Positions 37,536 through 45,760 of a stretch of DNA of 64,000 nucleotides are shown piece by piece. The stretch lies in the NCBI RefSeq assembly GCF_001730295.1, contig NZ_MIKA01000004.1, positions 1 through 64,000 on the forward strand. The letters run 5' to 3'. A model generated the notes under the pieces. The model made no database searches, had not been told where the DNA came from, and saw only the letters and a program-made list of their open reading frames with translations. Numbering within the stretch: the stretch's first letter is position 1; the number at the start of each line of letters is the position of its first letter. The stretch comes from Enterococcus plantarum. GTDB taxonomy: Bacteria; Bacillota; Bacilli; Lactobacillales; Enterococcaceae. The position numbers and the translations under genes are program-made.

Positions 37536-38639
37536 TTAATTCTTCTTTTTCTTCTTTGGTGATGAAGTTTTTCTTTTGCCTTTTTTCTTTTTAGTATTTT
37601 TTTTCATCAGACGGATCAAAATGAAAATAATGAACACTAAAACTAAAATACCACCCACAACGATTGCGATCAGTACCCAATCAATACCCGATTCTTGGAC
37701 TAAGGTCAAATCCTGCTCATTAAATTTATCCGCATCTTCATCAGTAATTTTAAATCCTTGCTCCCACTGCCAACGATCACCAGCCTTTGTCGTTACTAAG
37801 ATTTTTGCCCGGTAATCTCCTGGTACCATTTTTTCACCGTTCATTGATACTGGGAAATCGATCAATGTATTTGGTGCCATCCGCATTTTGGCTTTTTTGG
37901 TATCGTATAAAACTTCATCTGAGCCCTTCCCCATGATTTGAACCTCTACGGTCATATCATTAATATAAATTGGTTGAATATTTGAAAAATTAATGAATAC
38001 TGAATTACGATAGTTATTTAGCTCAGGATAAACTTTATTCAGTTTTAAATCTGGTTTTATTTGATCTGTATCCCCTTCACTTAATTGAATACCCGTTTGA
38101 TAAACGAATTTATTTTTGATCATTCCTTCATCAGATTTAGAGTCTAATCCATCTTGATCTTTTTCTGACAGACTGACCGCTCCTGTAATATACCCTTCAA
38201 AAGAAGCATCAGGTACTTTCAGATCTAAATCCAATATTTTTTCACTTTTCGGTGCTAAAACTACTTCTTTTGGTCCTGTTACGATGTCTTTAAAATCATA
38301 TTTTAAAGAGGCATCGTTTTTCATTTTATTTTCTCCATACTCAATAACGCCATTACTATTGGTTTTGGCGCCATTTAAGCTAACTAAAACAGTTGTTTCC
38401 TTATCTGCTGTATTTCTCATTTTAATTTGAAGCTTTTGTTTTTGGCCTGGTGTTACTCTTAAATCAAAGTACCCTGCTTCGGGATTATGTTGGTTTTCTG
38501 GAAGTATGACTTCATAAGAGAAACCGCCAGAATTTTGACTTCCTTTCGATGCTTCTGCCTGAACCGACTCTGCAGAAACAACGATGATTGCAACTATGTA
38601 TAGTAAACCTAGCAGTTTAATCGCTACTTTTTTTAGCAT
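37536..38639 (-). CDS. DUF916/DUF3324 WxL-interacting membrane protein
   Basis: 367 residues: signal peptide (to about 29), DUF916 domain (about 40-165, including YFDLRVTPGQKQKLQIKMRN), DUF3324 domain (about 170-305, NKVYPELNNYRNSVFINFSN), a transmembrane helix (WVLIAIVVGGILVLVFIIFI) and a very basic tail of some 25 residues. In enterococcal WxL loci this partner binds peptidoglycan through the first domain and WxL or host protein through the second. It follows three WxL genes in the same operon. Confidence 0.93.
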   Translation of the reverse strand: MLKKVAIKLLGLLYIVAIIVVSAESVQAEASKGSQNSGGFSYEVILPENQHNPEAGYFDLRVTPGQKQKLQIKMRNTADKETTVLVSLNGAKTNSNGVIEYGENKMKNDASLKYDFKDIVTGPKEVVLAPKSEKILDLDLKVPDASFEGYITGAVSLSEKDQDGLDSKSDEGMIKNKFVYQTGIQLSEGDTDQIKPDLKLNKVYPELNNYRNSVFINFSNIQPIYINDMTVEVQIMGKGSDEVLYDTKKAKMRMAPNTLIDFPVSMNGEKMVPGDYRAKILVTTKAGDRWQWEQGFKITDEDADKFNEQDLTLVQESGIDWVLIAIVVGGILVLVFIIFILIRLMKKNTKKKKGKRKTSSPKKKKKN

Positions 38640-38670
38640 TAAAAATCCCTCTTTCTATTCTTGAAAATAA

Positions 38671-38804
38671 GAGGGTGGGACAAAACGATGGATTCGTTTT
38701 GTTTCACCCTCTAACTATTGATAAAAGACTAGTGAAGCGAGGATCAGACAGAAGTATTTAACCTTGAGACCAAGCTATGACTCGTAGCATTATATCTCAG
38801 TCTC
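38671..38804. repeat. Two hairpins between WxL genes (family A, copy 5)
   Basis: GAGGGTGGGACAAAACGA pairs with TCGTTTTGTTTCACCCTC (38671-38711). A GACAGAAGTATTTAACC module follows, and then GAGACCAAGCTATGA pairs with the stretch ending TCTCAGTCTC (38766-38804). The same module order is seen at 47507-47672. It splits the operon and may lower expression of the downstream membrane components relative to the WxL proteins. Confidence 0.75.
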
Positions 38805-38848
38805 ATTTTTTACATTATCCTCTCTAGCCTCTTTTTTAAAACAGTTCT

Positions 38849-39607
38849 CTACGGTGCAGCAGTGATGGCCCAAGTGATTTCAGCTTCGTATTTAGCTTCT
38901 TTCAAAACGTTGTCTCCAGGAACTTTCAATGTCACACCATCATAAGCATCTTTACCAGCTTTGGCTTTTTCGTTTGTGTCAAACATTAATTCAAACACAC
39001 CAAACCCTTTACCTTTTTGATCATTTGTCAAAATTGTTTGTGCTTTTGAACCATCTTCAGCAAATTCTAAATCGGAAACTGCTTTTACAGCTGCTGAAGT
39101 AGGCAAAGTAGCTTTATTTGTACCTGTTACTAAAGAAACATTGTTGTACGTTAATTTTGAACCAGTCAATTCAGAAGCAACTGCTCCTGTACTTGTAAAT
39201 TGTTTTGTCAGTGCAACGGAAATGCTGTAGAAGTTCTCAGCAACGTTGGCACGAACATCTCTAAAACGGACAAAGTGAGCTGTTGTTTGAGTACCATCTG
39301 TGAACGGTAACGCTTTGTATGTCTTTTCAGAGTCATTCGCAATAATATCGTGCTTATCAAAATCCATATCTGTTACTGAAACAATTTTCAATGCAGATGG
39401 ATCAGGATTTTGAGTTGGCTCTGTTAATTCATCACCTGATGATTCACCTGGTGGTAGGTTCGTTGGATTTGTTGTTAAATCTGTTTGGAATTCAATATTT
39501 CCTTTTCCTTTTTGTTCAGGTGCTGCTTTTGTTGCTGATGGCATTGCAAGACCTACGCCGACTGCTGCTAATAATGCAGCACTTGCTAATTTGTGTGTAG
39601 TTTTCAT
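38849..39607 (-). CDS. WxL-domain surface protein
   Basis: 252 residues: signal peptide (cleavage near ATKAAP, about residue 28), a short Pro/Thr-rich segment, and a WxL domain from about residue 70 to the end, closing with AEITWAITAAP. The first Trp-x-Leu-like motif is altered to FYSISVAL, the second to WAI, so both are degenerate. WxL domains bind peptidoglycan non-covalently. GGAGG before the ATG. Confidence 0.88.
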   Translation of the reverse strand: MKTTHKLASAALLAAVGVGLAMPSATKAAPEQKGKGNIEFQTDLTTNPTNLPPGESSGDELTEPTQNPDPSALKIVSVTDMDFDKHDIIANDSEKTYKALPFTDGTQTTAHFVRFRDVRANVAENFYSISVALTKQFTSTGAVASELTGSKLTYNNVSLVTGTNKATLPTSAAVKAVSDLEFAEDGSKAQTILTNDQKGKGFGVFELMFDTNEKAKAGKDAYDGVTLKVPGDNVLKEAKYEAEITWAITAAP

Positions 39608-39636
39608 TTGTATTTCCTCCTAATATTTTGGACTAT

Positions 39637-40437
39637 TTATGGTAGCTCGGATAAAATCCAAGTTATCACCGTTTGATAAGTTACCGGATCTTTTTTCGTT
39701 GCCCCCGGTATGGACAACTTTAATGCGTCATTTTTATACATTGGTTTATTATCAAAGTTCGGGTCCATGATTGGATTCCCTTCTTTGTCTAAACGTGGTG
39801 TTAGTGACTCCTTTTTCCCCTGATCATTTTCGGCAGAAGCACCAAATATAATAGACCAAGTACCTTCTCCAGAACCAGGTTTAGCTTCAGCTAAATTATA
39901 TGTTTGCCCGATATTGTCAATTCGAATCACATCTTTTTGCACAATTGGTGCTTCTTCTTTACTTCTGGTTGAATTTGCCCAAGACTGATCTAAGGAAATC
40001 ACGGCACCGTTTAATTCTTTGTTTTCAGTATTGTCATTTTTGAATTGTGTTTCTTGACGAACCTGTAAACTCCACCCTTTACCAGTCCCACGATAATCAG
40101 ACACTTGTACAAAATTGCCTCTGGCTCCAAGTTTTCCATGGAACAGTTGCGCATTTCCTAAATACACAGCATCCGTTGTGGTTTTCTCGTTTTGCCAAAA
40201 TTCAAACTGAGGAACAAAATCAATTCTCAGATCACCTTTTGTAGACGGGCTGTCTCCTGGATCTACTTCATTTTCTGGGTGTTCTGGATCTTTGAGTATT
40301 TGATCGTATTCCCCTTCAAACTGAATTTTTCCTGTTCCGTGCCCAGTTGTTTCTGCATATACAGGCACTGATCCTTTCAAGAGCACAACTAAGAAAAACG
40401 GCAACATCAACAGAGGACCCATTTTTATTCTTTTCAT
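39637..40437 (-). CDS. WxL-domain surface protein
   Basis: 266 residues with a signal peptide ending near VYAET. The WxL domain covers about residues 65-266, with KGWSLQVRQE as the first Trp-x-Leu motif and TWILSELP as the closing one. It is co-transcribed with, and similar in length to, the WxL protein at 38849, differing mainly in the N-terminal half. Expected at the cell surface, bound to peptidoglycan. Confidence 0.9.
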   Translation of the reverse strand: MKRIKMGPLLMLPFFLVVLLKGSVPVYAETTGHGTGKIQFEGEYDQILKDPEHPENEVDPGDSPSTKGDLRIDFVPQFEFWQNEKTTTDAVYLGNAQLFHGKLGARGNFVQVSDYRGTGKGWSLQVRQETQFKNDNTENKELNGAVISLDQSWANSTRSKEEAPIVQKDVIRIDNIGQTYNLAEAKPGSGEGTWSIIFGASAENDQGKKESLTPRLDKEGNPIMDPNFDNKPMYKNDALKLSIPGATKKDPVTYQTVITWILSELP

Positions 40438-40441
40438 TCTG

Positions 40442-40795
40442 TTAAGCCCCCTTTTCCTCAGTGTTTTCGCGCTCTTTCTTACGTTTCAGATAGAACAGAA
40501 TCAAAATGATTGCAACTAACACAGCCCCGCTGATTCCAAGGCTGGCTTTCACCAATTCTCCTGTTGACGGATATCTCCCTACAGGTTTTTGACTCGTTGG
40601 TTTTGACGTAGTTGAGGGTGTCGTACTTTGTTCAGTTGAGCTATTAGATATACTTTCTTCGTAAAAGGTAATTCCGCCATTTGTCTGAACCGCTCCGCCG
40701 TTTTCTTCAGCCATTCCAAACAATGGATAGCTGAAAAATAGGACAACCGCAACTACAGAGACAAAGAAAGCTGAAAATAAATGTTTTTGATTCAT
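40442..40795 (-). CDS. Small sortase-anchored protein of the WxL locus (YPSTG motif)
   Basis: The start is the ATG at 40795 (117 residues), preceded by GGAGG. Signal peptide (FFVSVVAVVLFFSYPLFGMA), a short exposed part with GGITFYEES typical of the small LPxTG proteins of WxL loci, a Ser/Thr/Pro linker, then YPSTGE, a hydrophobic helix and KRKKER tail. The sorting motif is YPSTG rather than LPxTG, so Tyr replaces Leu. No sortase gene is in the window. Its short ectodomain suggests a wall-linked adaptor for the WxL complex. Confidence 0.82.
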   Translation of the reverse strand: MNQKHLFSAFFVSVVAVVLFFSYPLFGMAEENGGAVQTNGGITFYEESISNSSTEQSTTPSTTSKPTSQKPVGRYPSTGELVKASLGISGAVLVAIILILFYLKRKKERENTEEKGA

Positions 40796-40813
40796 TATTC
40801 TTTCCTCCATCTG

Positions 40814-43800
40814 TTATGGTGTTGCTCCAACAGTCCAAACAATCGTCGCCTTATATTTCCCTAATTCACGAACCGCACCAGCTGGAACATCTAATTTAAA
40901 TCCTCGCTCACCAGTCTTCCATTTGTCACTGACATCGTATTGACCTGTTGTCGTATGCGCATCTTCAACAATTGGCTGATTCTCATTATTCAAAATAATC
41001 TCACTTTCTTTTCCTTCACCCGTTCGATAGCGAATGGCTTCCGGTAAGATTTTTGCTCCCTCACCATCATTACTTGTCAAGTAAGATTCCAATTTCGCAT
41101 CTAAAGTCCAATTCGTTAATTTTGTTCGATTATCCCAGATGATCAACTCTTTATCATACGCAGGTTTCTCTACACGAACACCAAAAATACCGGCATCCTG
41201 CAAACCAAAATCAATAGATTGAGGGGCAGAATAGATAAACAATGTACCTGAAAAAACGTATTGAACTGCATATTCTGTTTCGTTCACAGGAATAGCATCC
41301 TCTGGTATTGGTGTTTTTTGAATTTGATAATTTTGACCAATCAAAGTATCCAATACCGCCTTGACATCTGAGTTCTTTGTCAAATCGATTGTTCCACCAA
41401 TATTTCCACTGACCGGAACAGTTTCGTGAATTTTTTTACCGGTATCATCAACAAATTCTACATTAACTGTCGAAACACTTTTAATGATTGTTACTTTGAT
41501 GTTTTTCTCTACCTTAGCAGGTCCTTCACCATAACTTAGCGTTAATTGATAATCTCCACTAGCAACTGGAGTTCCAGGTGCTGCCGGTCCCGGTAAAGTA
41601 CCTTTATCAATAGAAATTTGGGACGCATCCAACGAAGTAACAGTTGCATCATCGATTTCCCAAAGCGCTAGTTTCCCTTTTTCACGAATCATAGTCAAAA
41701 TCGCTTCTTCTGAAGTCGGATAATCTTTCGCAGCTATACTGAAATCTCGACCATCTACTACATACTTATTGCTTGTTACCATCTCATCATTTTTGACAAA
41801 GATTGGAACAGTCACTTCTTCTGCATTTCCAGCCTCATCAGTTAAGATCACTACAAAACTAGCTGGTCCTACTTTTGAAACAGTATTCACTAGGTTTTGA
41901 CCTGGTTTTAGCGTTACAGCAATTTTATCTTTAGCTGAAACATTATCCGACCAGTCTGTTAAATAAGCTGTATAGTCGGATGCATTTTCAATAGACGCAT
42001 TATCCCCTAAATCAACAAATGTTAGCTTACCTGTCCCAGTTGGTTTGGTTCGATCATTAAACGTAACAGTGATCACTTTCGTTGTGTCTTTCAACTTTAA
42101 TGTTATGTCATGCGCAACTTCTTCAGCATTTGTTACTTTAGATATATCGATGCTAAATAATGTTTCATCTGCTGTTACATCCGTCACATCGAGGATATTC
42201 CCGGCTTCATCTTTGACGAACTGCCATGCTTCAACTTTCCCTTTAGTAACAACTAAAGGACGTTGATCTTTGCTTGGCCAATCACTGTAATCCATTCTAA
42301 AGTCAGTACCCTTGATAATACCGTCTTCTCCCCAGTTGTAAGAATCATCAACTACATAAATAAACGTATCGTAATCTGCTGAATTCCCTGCTTCATCAGT
42401 CAAACGAATCTTGATTGTTTTTTTGCCCACAGTTGAAACAAGTGACGGAATATCCGTTGTTAAAAGTTTTGCAGTAATCTTTTCTTTTGGAGAAACGTTA
42501 TCGGATATTGTCGTGAAAAATCCTTTCAAATCAACACTTGATCCAATGATGGCCTCTGCATCATTTAGTGTGACCTTCGTCAACTTGGCTGTAGCAATTG
42601 GGGGTTCAACATCCAAAACATTCAGTAAATGTTCAGTATTTGACTCAGCGATTACTGAATTATCAGGATTCAGTCCTTTTGGAGTAGCCTTTGTTTTTAA
42701 TAGTTTAGAACTAGCAGAGGCATCAACTTGAGCTGTATAGACTAGCTTTAAAATACTGCCTTTGCTTCCTATCAATAAATCATCATCTGCCGTTTGAACA
42801 ACAGCAAATGGTGTTTTTTGTGATACTACTGGTAACCCTAAATTCTTAGAATTACCGGTTGAATCAATCATCTCTGCTGAAACGGGCGTTACATTTTTAT
42901 ATAACGCATCTAATTCCGCATACAGTTTTGCTTGCTGCCAACGACTTAAATCATTCGTTAATTCTGATGTTATAGTAAAGCGAACTTCATCCAACGGTTT
43001 TGCTTGTTCACTTTTTTTCCACGAACCATCTGACTGTTTCACCTCTGAAACAACCTTCGTCATAAATTCAGGATTACTAAATTGCTTTACTGTAATCGGT
43101 ACACTAATCTTCTCAGTCAAACCACTTTTGTCTCCTTTAATGACGACAATGACTGTCTCGTTGCCAACTGTTGAAAATGTCTTTTCGGAATCAAAGCCAA
43201 TTACGCTAACTGTTTCTGAAGCAAAAACACCTTTTAAATTCGATACCAAATCCGCTGGATCCAAATCTTGTGTACTTGATCCGACCATTACTTCTTGCGG
43301 TACTGGATCAGCTGTTGGGGAACCGCCTAATTTTGTCTTAGCTATTCCTTCATTGATCTCACTTTGTCCATCTCCAGTAACATTGTAAACAGTCATTGGA
43401 ATGTGTAAGTACCCATCACTTTGATAATATTTTTCCTTATCAACACCTGCAGTGAGTTTAGACGTAATCTGAAATTCATATGAATTATTAACAAATGATG
43501 CGCTACTTAGCGTACTCGCTGGAACAGTTACGACAAAACGATTATTAGGAATGTCTTTTGTAATCGTAAATTTCGAAGTAGTATTAGCTCCGTTCATATC
43601 TGTAACTGTCACGGTCGCCTGAGACAAATCAAAAATCTCATCAGCATTCATATACATCGTATATTGCTTAGGATAAAAAGAGGCATCTGATTGTTCTGGC
43701 ATATCTTGAACAACAGTGTAATCAATTTTATTTTGATCTTCGTTGGTTTCTCCCAGAATTTGAGGCGGTGGAAGAATAATCCTCGTCATAGCTGACGTTT

Positions 43801-44620
43801 CATATTTCAAATAACCCACTGCTCCTGACGGTAAATCAATTGTTTGTTGCATAGAACCATCTGAATTAAATAGATACGTAAACTCCTGCGTTGCTTTTTC
43901 TCCACCAGAAGTCCCAACAAACCTAGTCGTTCCGGCACCCACATCACTGTAGATAATCTCACTATTTGAATACGTGTATAATCCTTGTAAAAAGGCACTG
44001 TCAGAATCAATCGTTAATCCCTTAAGATAATTCAATCGTTTCACATTCCACATTGCTTTCATGGGAATTTTTGTTGTAGTGCCACTTTTGAAGAAATCAT
44101 ATCTTATCCTCATTTGCGCATTAGTACCACGTGTATCGATTCTTAGAAAGTTTTCTTTTTGCGCATTACTACTTGTGGAAGTTGGGTAGTAGATATACGC
44201 AGTTGGATTCGCTGTAGAAGATGTATACGATTCGATCGTGGCGCGCAAATCTACAAATCCACCTTTATAAATCGCTACTTTATTCAATTGCACAAAGTTA
44301 TTTCCTGTAATATCCCGTTTATCAAAGCGCGCGTAGTTCGCTCCTTCGCTTGTCGCTCCTGAAACTGTATAGGTCAATCTAGGTGTAATACGAAATAGTG
44401 TTGCATATTCTCCTGGTATTGGCGTAGCAGCTCCTGGATTGGCACTGTCCACCAAATTGACGTTGGGATAAGTGATCAATGACCCACTAGCGCGAGTAGT
44501 TGGTCCATCTGCGTAAGTAGAAATGCTTTCTTCCGCTTTTATTTCAGCTTTTTCAAAGTAAAGATACCCAGCTAAAATGCTCACCATACAAGCAGTTGTT
44601 ATGATCCATTTTCTTTTCAT
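40814..44620 (-). CDS. Giant WxL-domain adhesin with Ig-like and MucBP modules
   Basis: 1268 residues, the largest gene here. Signal-peptide helix (ITTACMVSILAGYLYF), a large unique N-terminal region (to about 400), and several Ig-like repeats recognisable by ISDNVS-x-KEK and DEAGN (about 700-1000). A MucBP-like repeat follows (about 1045-1125, VEFVDDTGKKIHETVPVSG), and a C-terminal WxL domain with NWTLDAKL and IVWTVGATP. The plan is that of a peptidoglycan-bound adhesin for host or plant glycoprotein. It heads the operon 99 bases after the regulator gene, with AAGGAGG before the ATG. Confidence 0.9.
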   Translation of the reverse strand: MKRKWIITTACMVSILAGYLYFEKAEIKAEESISTYADGPTTRASGSLITYPNVNLVDSANPGAATPIPGEYATLFRITPRLTYTVSGATSEGANYARFDKRDITGNNFVQLNKVAIYKGGFVDLRATIESYTSSTANPTAYIYYPTSTSSNAQKENFLRIDTRGTNAQMRIRYDFFKSGTTTKIPMKAMWNVKRLNYLKGLTIDSDSAFLQGLYTYSNSEIIYSDVGAGTTRFVGTSGGEKATQEFTYLFNSDGSMQQTIDLPSGAVGYLKYETSAMTRIILPPPQILGETNEDQNKIDYTVVQDMPEQSDASFYPKQYTMYMNADEIFDLSQATVTVTDMNGANTTSKFTITKDIPNNRFVVTVPASTLSSASFVNNSYEFQITSKLTAGVDKEKYYQSDGYLHIPMTVYNVTGDGQSEINEGIAKTKLGGSPTADPVPQEVMVGSSTQDLDPADLVSNLKGVFASETVSVIGFDSEKTFSTVGNETVIVVIKGDKSGLTEKISVPITVKQFSNPEFMTKVVSEVKQSDGSWKKSEQAKPLDEVRFTITSELTNDLSRWQQAKLYAELDALYKNVTPVSAEMIDSTGNSKNLGLPVVSQKTPFAVVQTADDDLLIGSKGSILKLVYTAQVDASASSKLLKTKATPKGLNPDNSVIAESNTEHLLNVLDVEPPIATAKLTKVTLNDAEAIIGSSVDLKGFFTTISDNVSPKEKITAKLLTTDIPSLVSTVGKKTIKIRLTDEAGNSADYDTFIYVVDDSYNWGEDGIIKGTDFRMDYSDWPSKDQRPLVVTKGKVEAWQFVKDEAGNILDVTDVTADETLFSIDISKVTNAEEVAHDITLKLKDTTKVITVTFNDRTKPTGTGKLTFVDLGDNASIENASDYTAYLTDWSDNVSAKDKIAVTLKPGQNLVNTVSKVGPASFVVILTDEAGNAEEVTVPIFVKNDEMVTSNKYVVDGRDFSIAAKDYPTSEEAILTMIREKGKLALWEIDDATVTSLDASQISIDKGTLPGPAAPGTPVASGDYQLTLSYGEGPAKVEKNIKVTIIKSVSTVNVEFVDDTGKKIHETVPVSGNIGGTIDLTKNSDVKAVLDTLIGQNYQIQKTPIPEDAIPVNETEYAVQYVFSGTLFIYSAPQSIDFGLQDAGIFGVRVEKPAYDKELIIWDNRTKLTNWTLDAKLESYLTSNDGEGAKILPEAIRYRTGEGKESEIILNNENQPIVEDAHTTTGQYDVSDKWKTGERGFKLDVPAGAVRELGKYKATIVWTVGATP

Positions 44621-44719
44621 TTTTTTCCTCCTTCCCCGTAAATTTAAAGCAATTTATTTCAAATTCTCTATTATTGAATATAATCCTCTTCAATAATAAA
44701 AAATTGAAAACTAGTTTAA

Positions 44720-45439
44720 TCATGTTAGCAGCATGTACCCTTTAGAACGAATTGTTTTGATATATTGAGTAGAAGAATCACCATTCGCTATTTTTTGTCT
44801 TAAATGGTAAATAATGTTAGCAACTCGGTATCTCTTATCTCTGGCCGACCCATTCCAGACGTATTGATAAATTTCTTCATAAGTCAATGCCTGGCTCGGA
44901 TGATTGCTTAACAATTCAATCGTTCGAAATTCTAACTGAGTTAAGCTCACTTCAATTTTTCCAGATAATAGAATGCTAAAATTAGATGGAATCAATTCAA
45001 TTTTTTTCTTTTTCCCTACATTTTTCCCCTTAAATGAACGATCAGGAGAAAAATTGTTCTCCGTTGCGCTTTTAACATATCTATTTAGGTTATTCTGAAT
45101 AAATAAGGAAAGTTCATCCGAATCGATCGTCTTGTTGATAATACCGTCCGCACCTAACTTCATATAGACAATCCTGGTAGATTTGTCCGCATTTTTCGAC
45201 ATTACCCAAATCAAAGCAGAACTTTGTTCCCGTATTGTTATAATGGATTCGCAAATCTTCCCTATCTGATTATCCATTTCCGTCTCTTCAATTATGAGAG
45301 CATCTAACTGTTCTACGCTGACTAACCATTTTTGTTTGTCCTGTAGATAATGAACCGTACATTCTGATTCTTCCAATGCATCTACATAGGTACAGTCTTC
45401 TACTTTATTATCTGCCGAAATAATTCCTACATTATACAT
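44720..45439 (-). CDS. Winged-helix regulator with receiver-like domain lacking the usual Asp
   Basis: 239 residues. The N-terminal half has the fold pattern of a response-regulator receiver (strand LDALIIEE, LIWVMSKNADK, LGADGIINKTID), but the phosphorylated Asp position appears as Glu (IIEE), and the acidic pair after strand 1 is missing (GIISADNK). The C-terminal OmpR-type wing is intact (SLTQLEFRTIELLSNHP, ALTYEEIYQYVW, IIYHLRQKI, YIKTIRSKGYML). No histidine kinase is adjacent. Position and direction make it the likely controller of the WxL operon. Its promoter region is the DNA abutting the integrase cassette. Confidence 0.85.
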   Translation of the reverse strand: MYNVGIISADNKVEDCTYVDALEESECTVHYLQDKQKWLVSVEQLDALIIEETEMDNQIGKICESIITIREQSSALIWVMSKNADKSTRIVYMKLGADGIINKTIDSDELSLFIQNNLNRYVKSATENNFSPDRSFKGKNVGKKKKIELIPSNFSILLSGKIEVSLTQLEFRTIELLSNHPSQALTYEEIYQYVWNGSARDKRYRVANIIYHLRQKIANGDSSTQYIKTIRSKGYMLLT

Positions 45440-45565
45440 TCACTGTCGCCCCTCTTTGATTCTATGTATTTTTTTGTCCATTCTTTCAAAAGTTAGTCAT
45501 TATGTTTGCAGTAATCTAGAATAGTTTCTATACTGTTTATCTAGATATTAAAAACTTAGGAAAAG
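45440..45565. other. Promoter region of the WxL regulator, abutting the cassette end
   Basis: 126 bases between the regulator start and the inverted repeat. GAGGGG lies nine bases before the ATG. An internal symmetry, ATAG-TTT-CTAT at about 45527-45537, may be an operator, and several TATA-like boxes are present, but no unique promoter can be assigned. Confidence 0.4.
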
Positions 45566-45593
45566 ATTCTTGTTTTACGCTAAAACAAGAAAT
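45566..45593. repeat. Left inverted repeat / core recombination site of the integrase cassette
   Basis: ATTCTTGTTTTACGCTAAAA followed by CAAGAAAT. Its reverse complement matches 47112-47139 at 26 of 28 positions. The site is itself a near-palindrome, TTCTTGTTTTA and TAAAACAAGAA around CGC, as expected for a tyrosine recombinase core site with two binding arms and a small asymmetric centre. Confidence 0.85.
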
Positions 45594-45634
45594 AAATGAA
45601 TTCAGCCTTTATTTATGGGAATTATAGAACTTTA

Positions 45635-45652
45635 TGACGGTAAAAATGACGG
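45635..45652 (+). repeat. Left pair of TGACGG repeats (putative integrase arm sites)
   Basis: TGACGG at 45635 and again at 45647, 12 bases apart, followed by CGCGAAAAAACAA. The arrangement TGACGG-N6-TGACGGCG plus an A-rich tail is repeated in the same orientation at 46884-46901. It lies 41 bases inside the left core site. Confidence 0.75.
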
Positions 45653-45670
45653 CGCGAAAAAACAAAAAAA

Positions 45671-45697
45671 AGCCAGCCTACAGAAAAAGGACTAACT
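45671..45697 (-). terminator. Possible terminator of the integrase gene
   Basis: AGCCAGCC can pair with GGACTAACT, using G-T pairs and one bulge, around a CAG-rich loop; eight A on the left provide a U tail for leftward transcription. Tentative. Confidence 0.4.
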
Positions 45698-45760
45698 TTT
45701 TAATAAAATAAATAATGGCATTACTACTCGTTTATGAAGAAGACAGAAATTGAATGTACA

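Noticed and set aside
42411-42731. 106-codon open frame antisense to the giant WxL adhesin
   Set aside because: Same reasoning: antisense shadow of a clear surface protein gene.
45440-45565. Candidate -10/-35 boxes in front of the WxL regulator
   Set aside because: Several TATA-like hexamers fit equally badly; no single promoter could be chosen.
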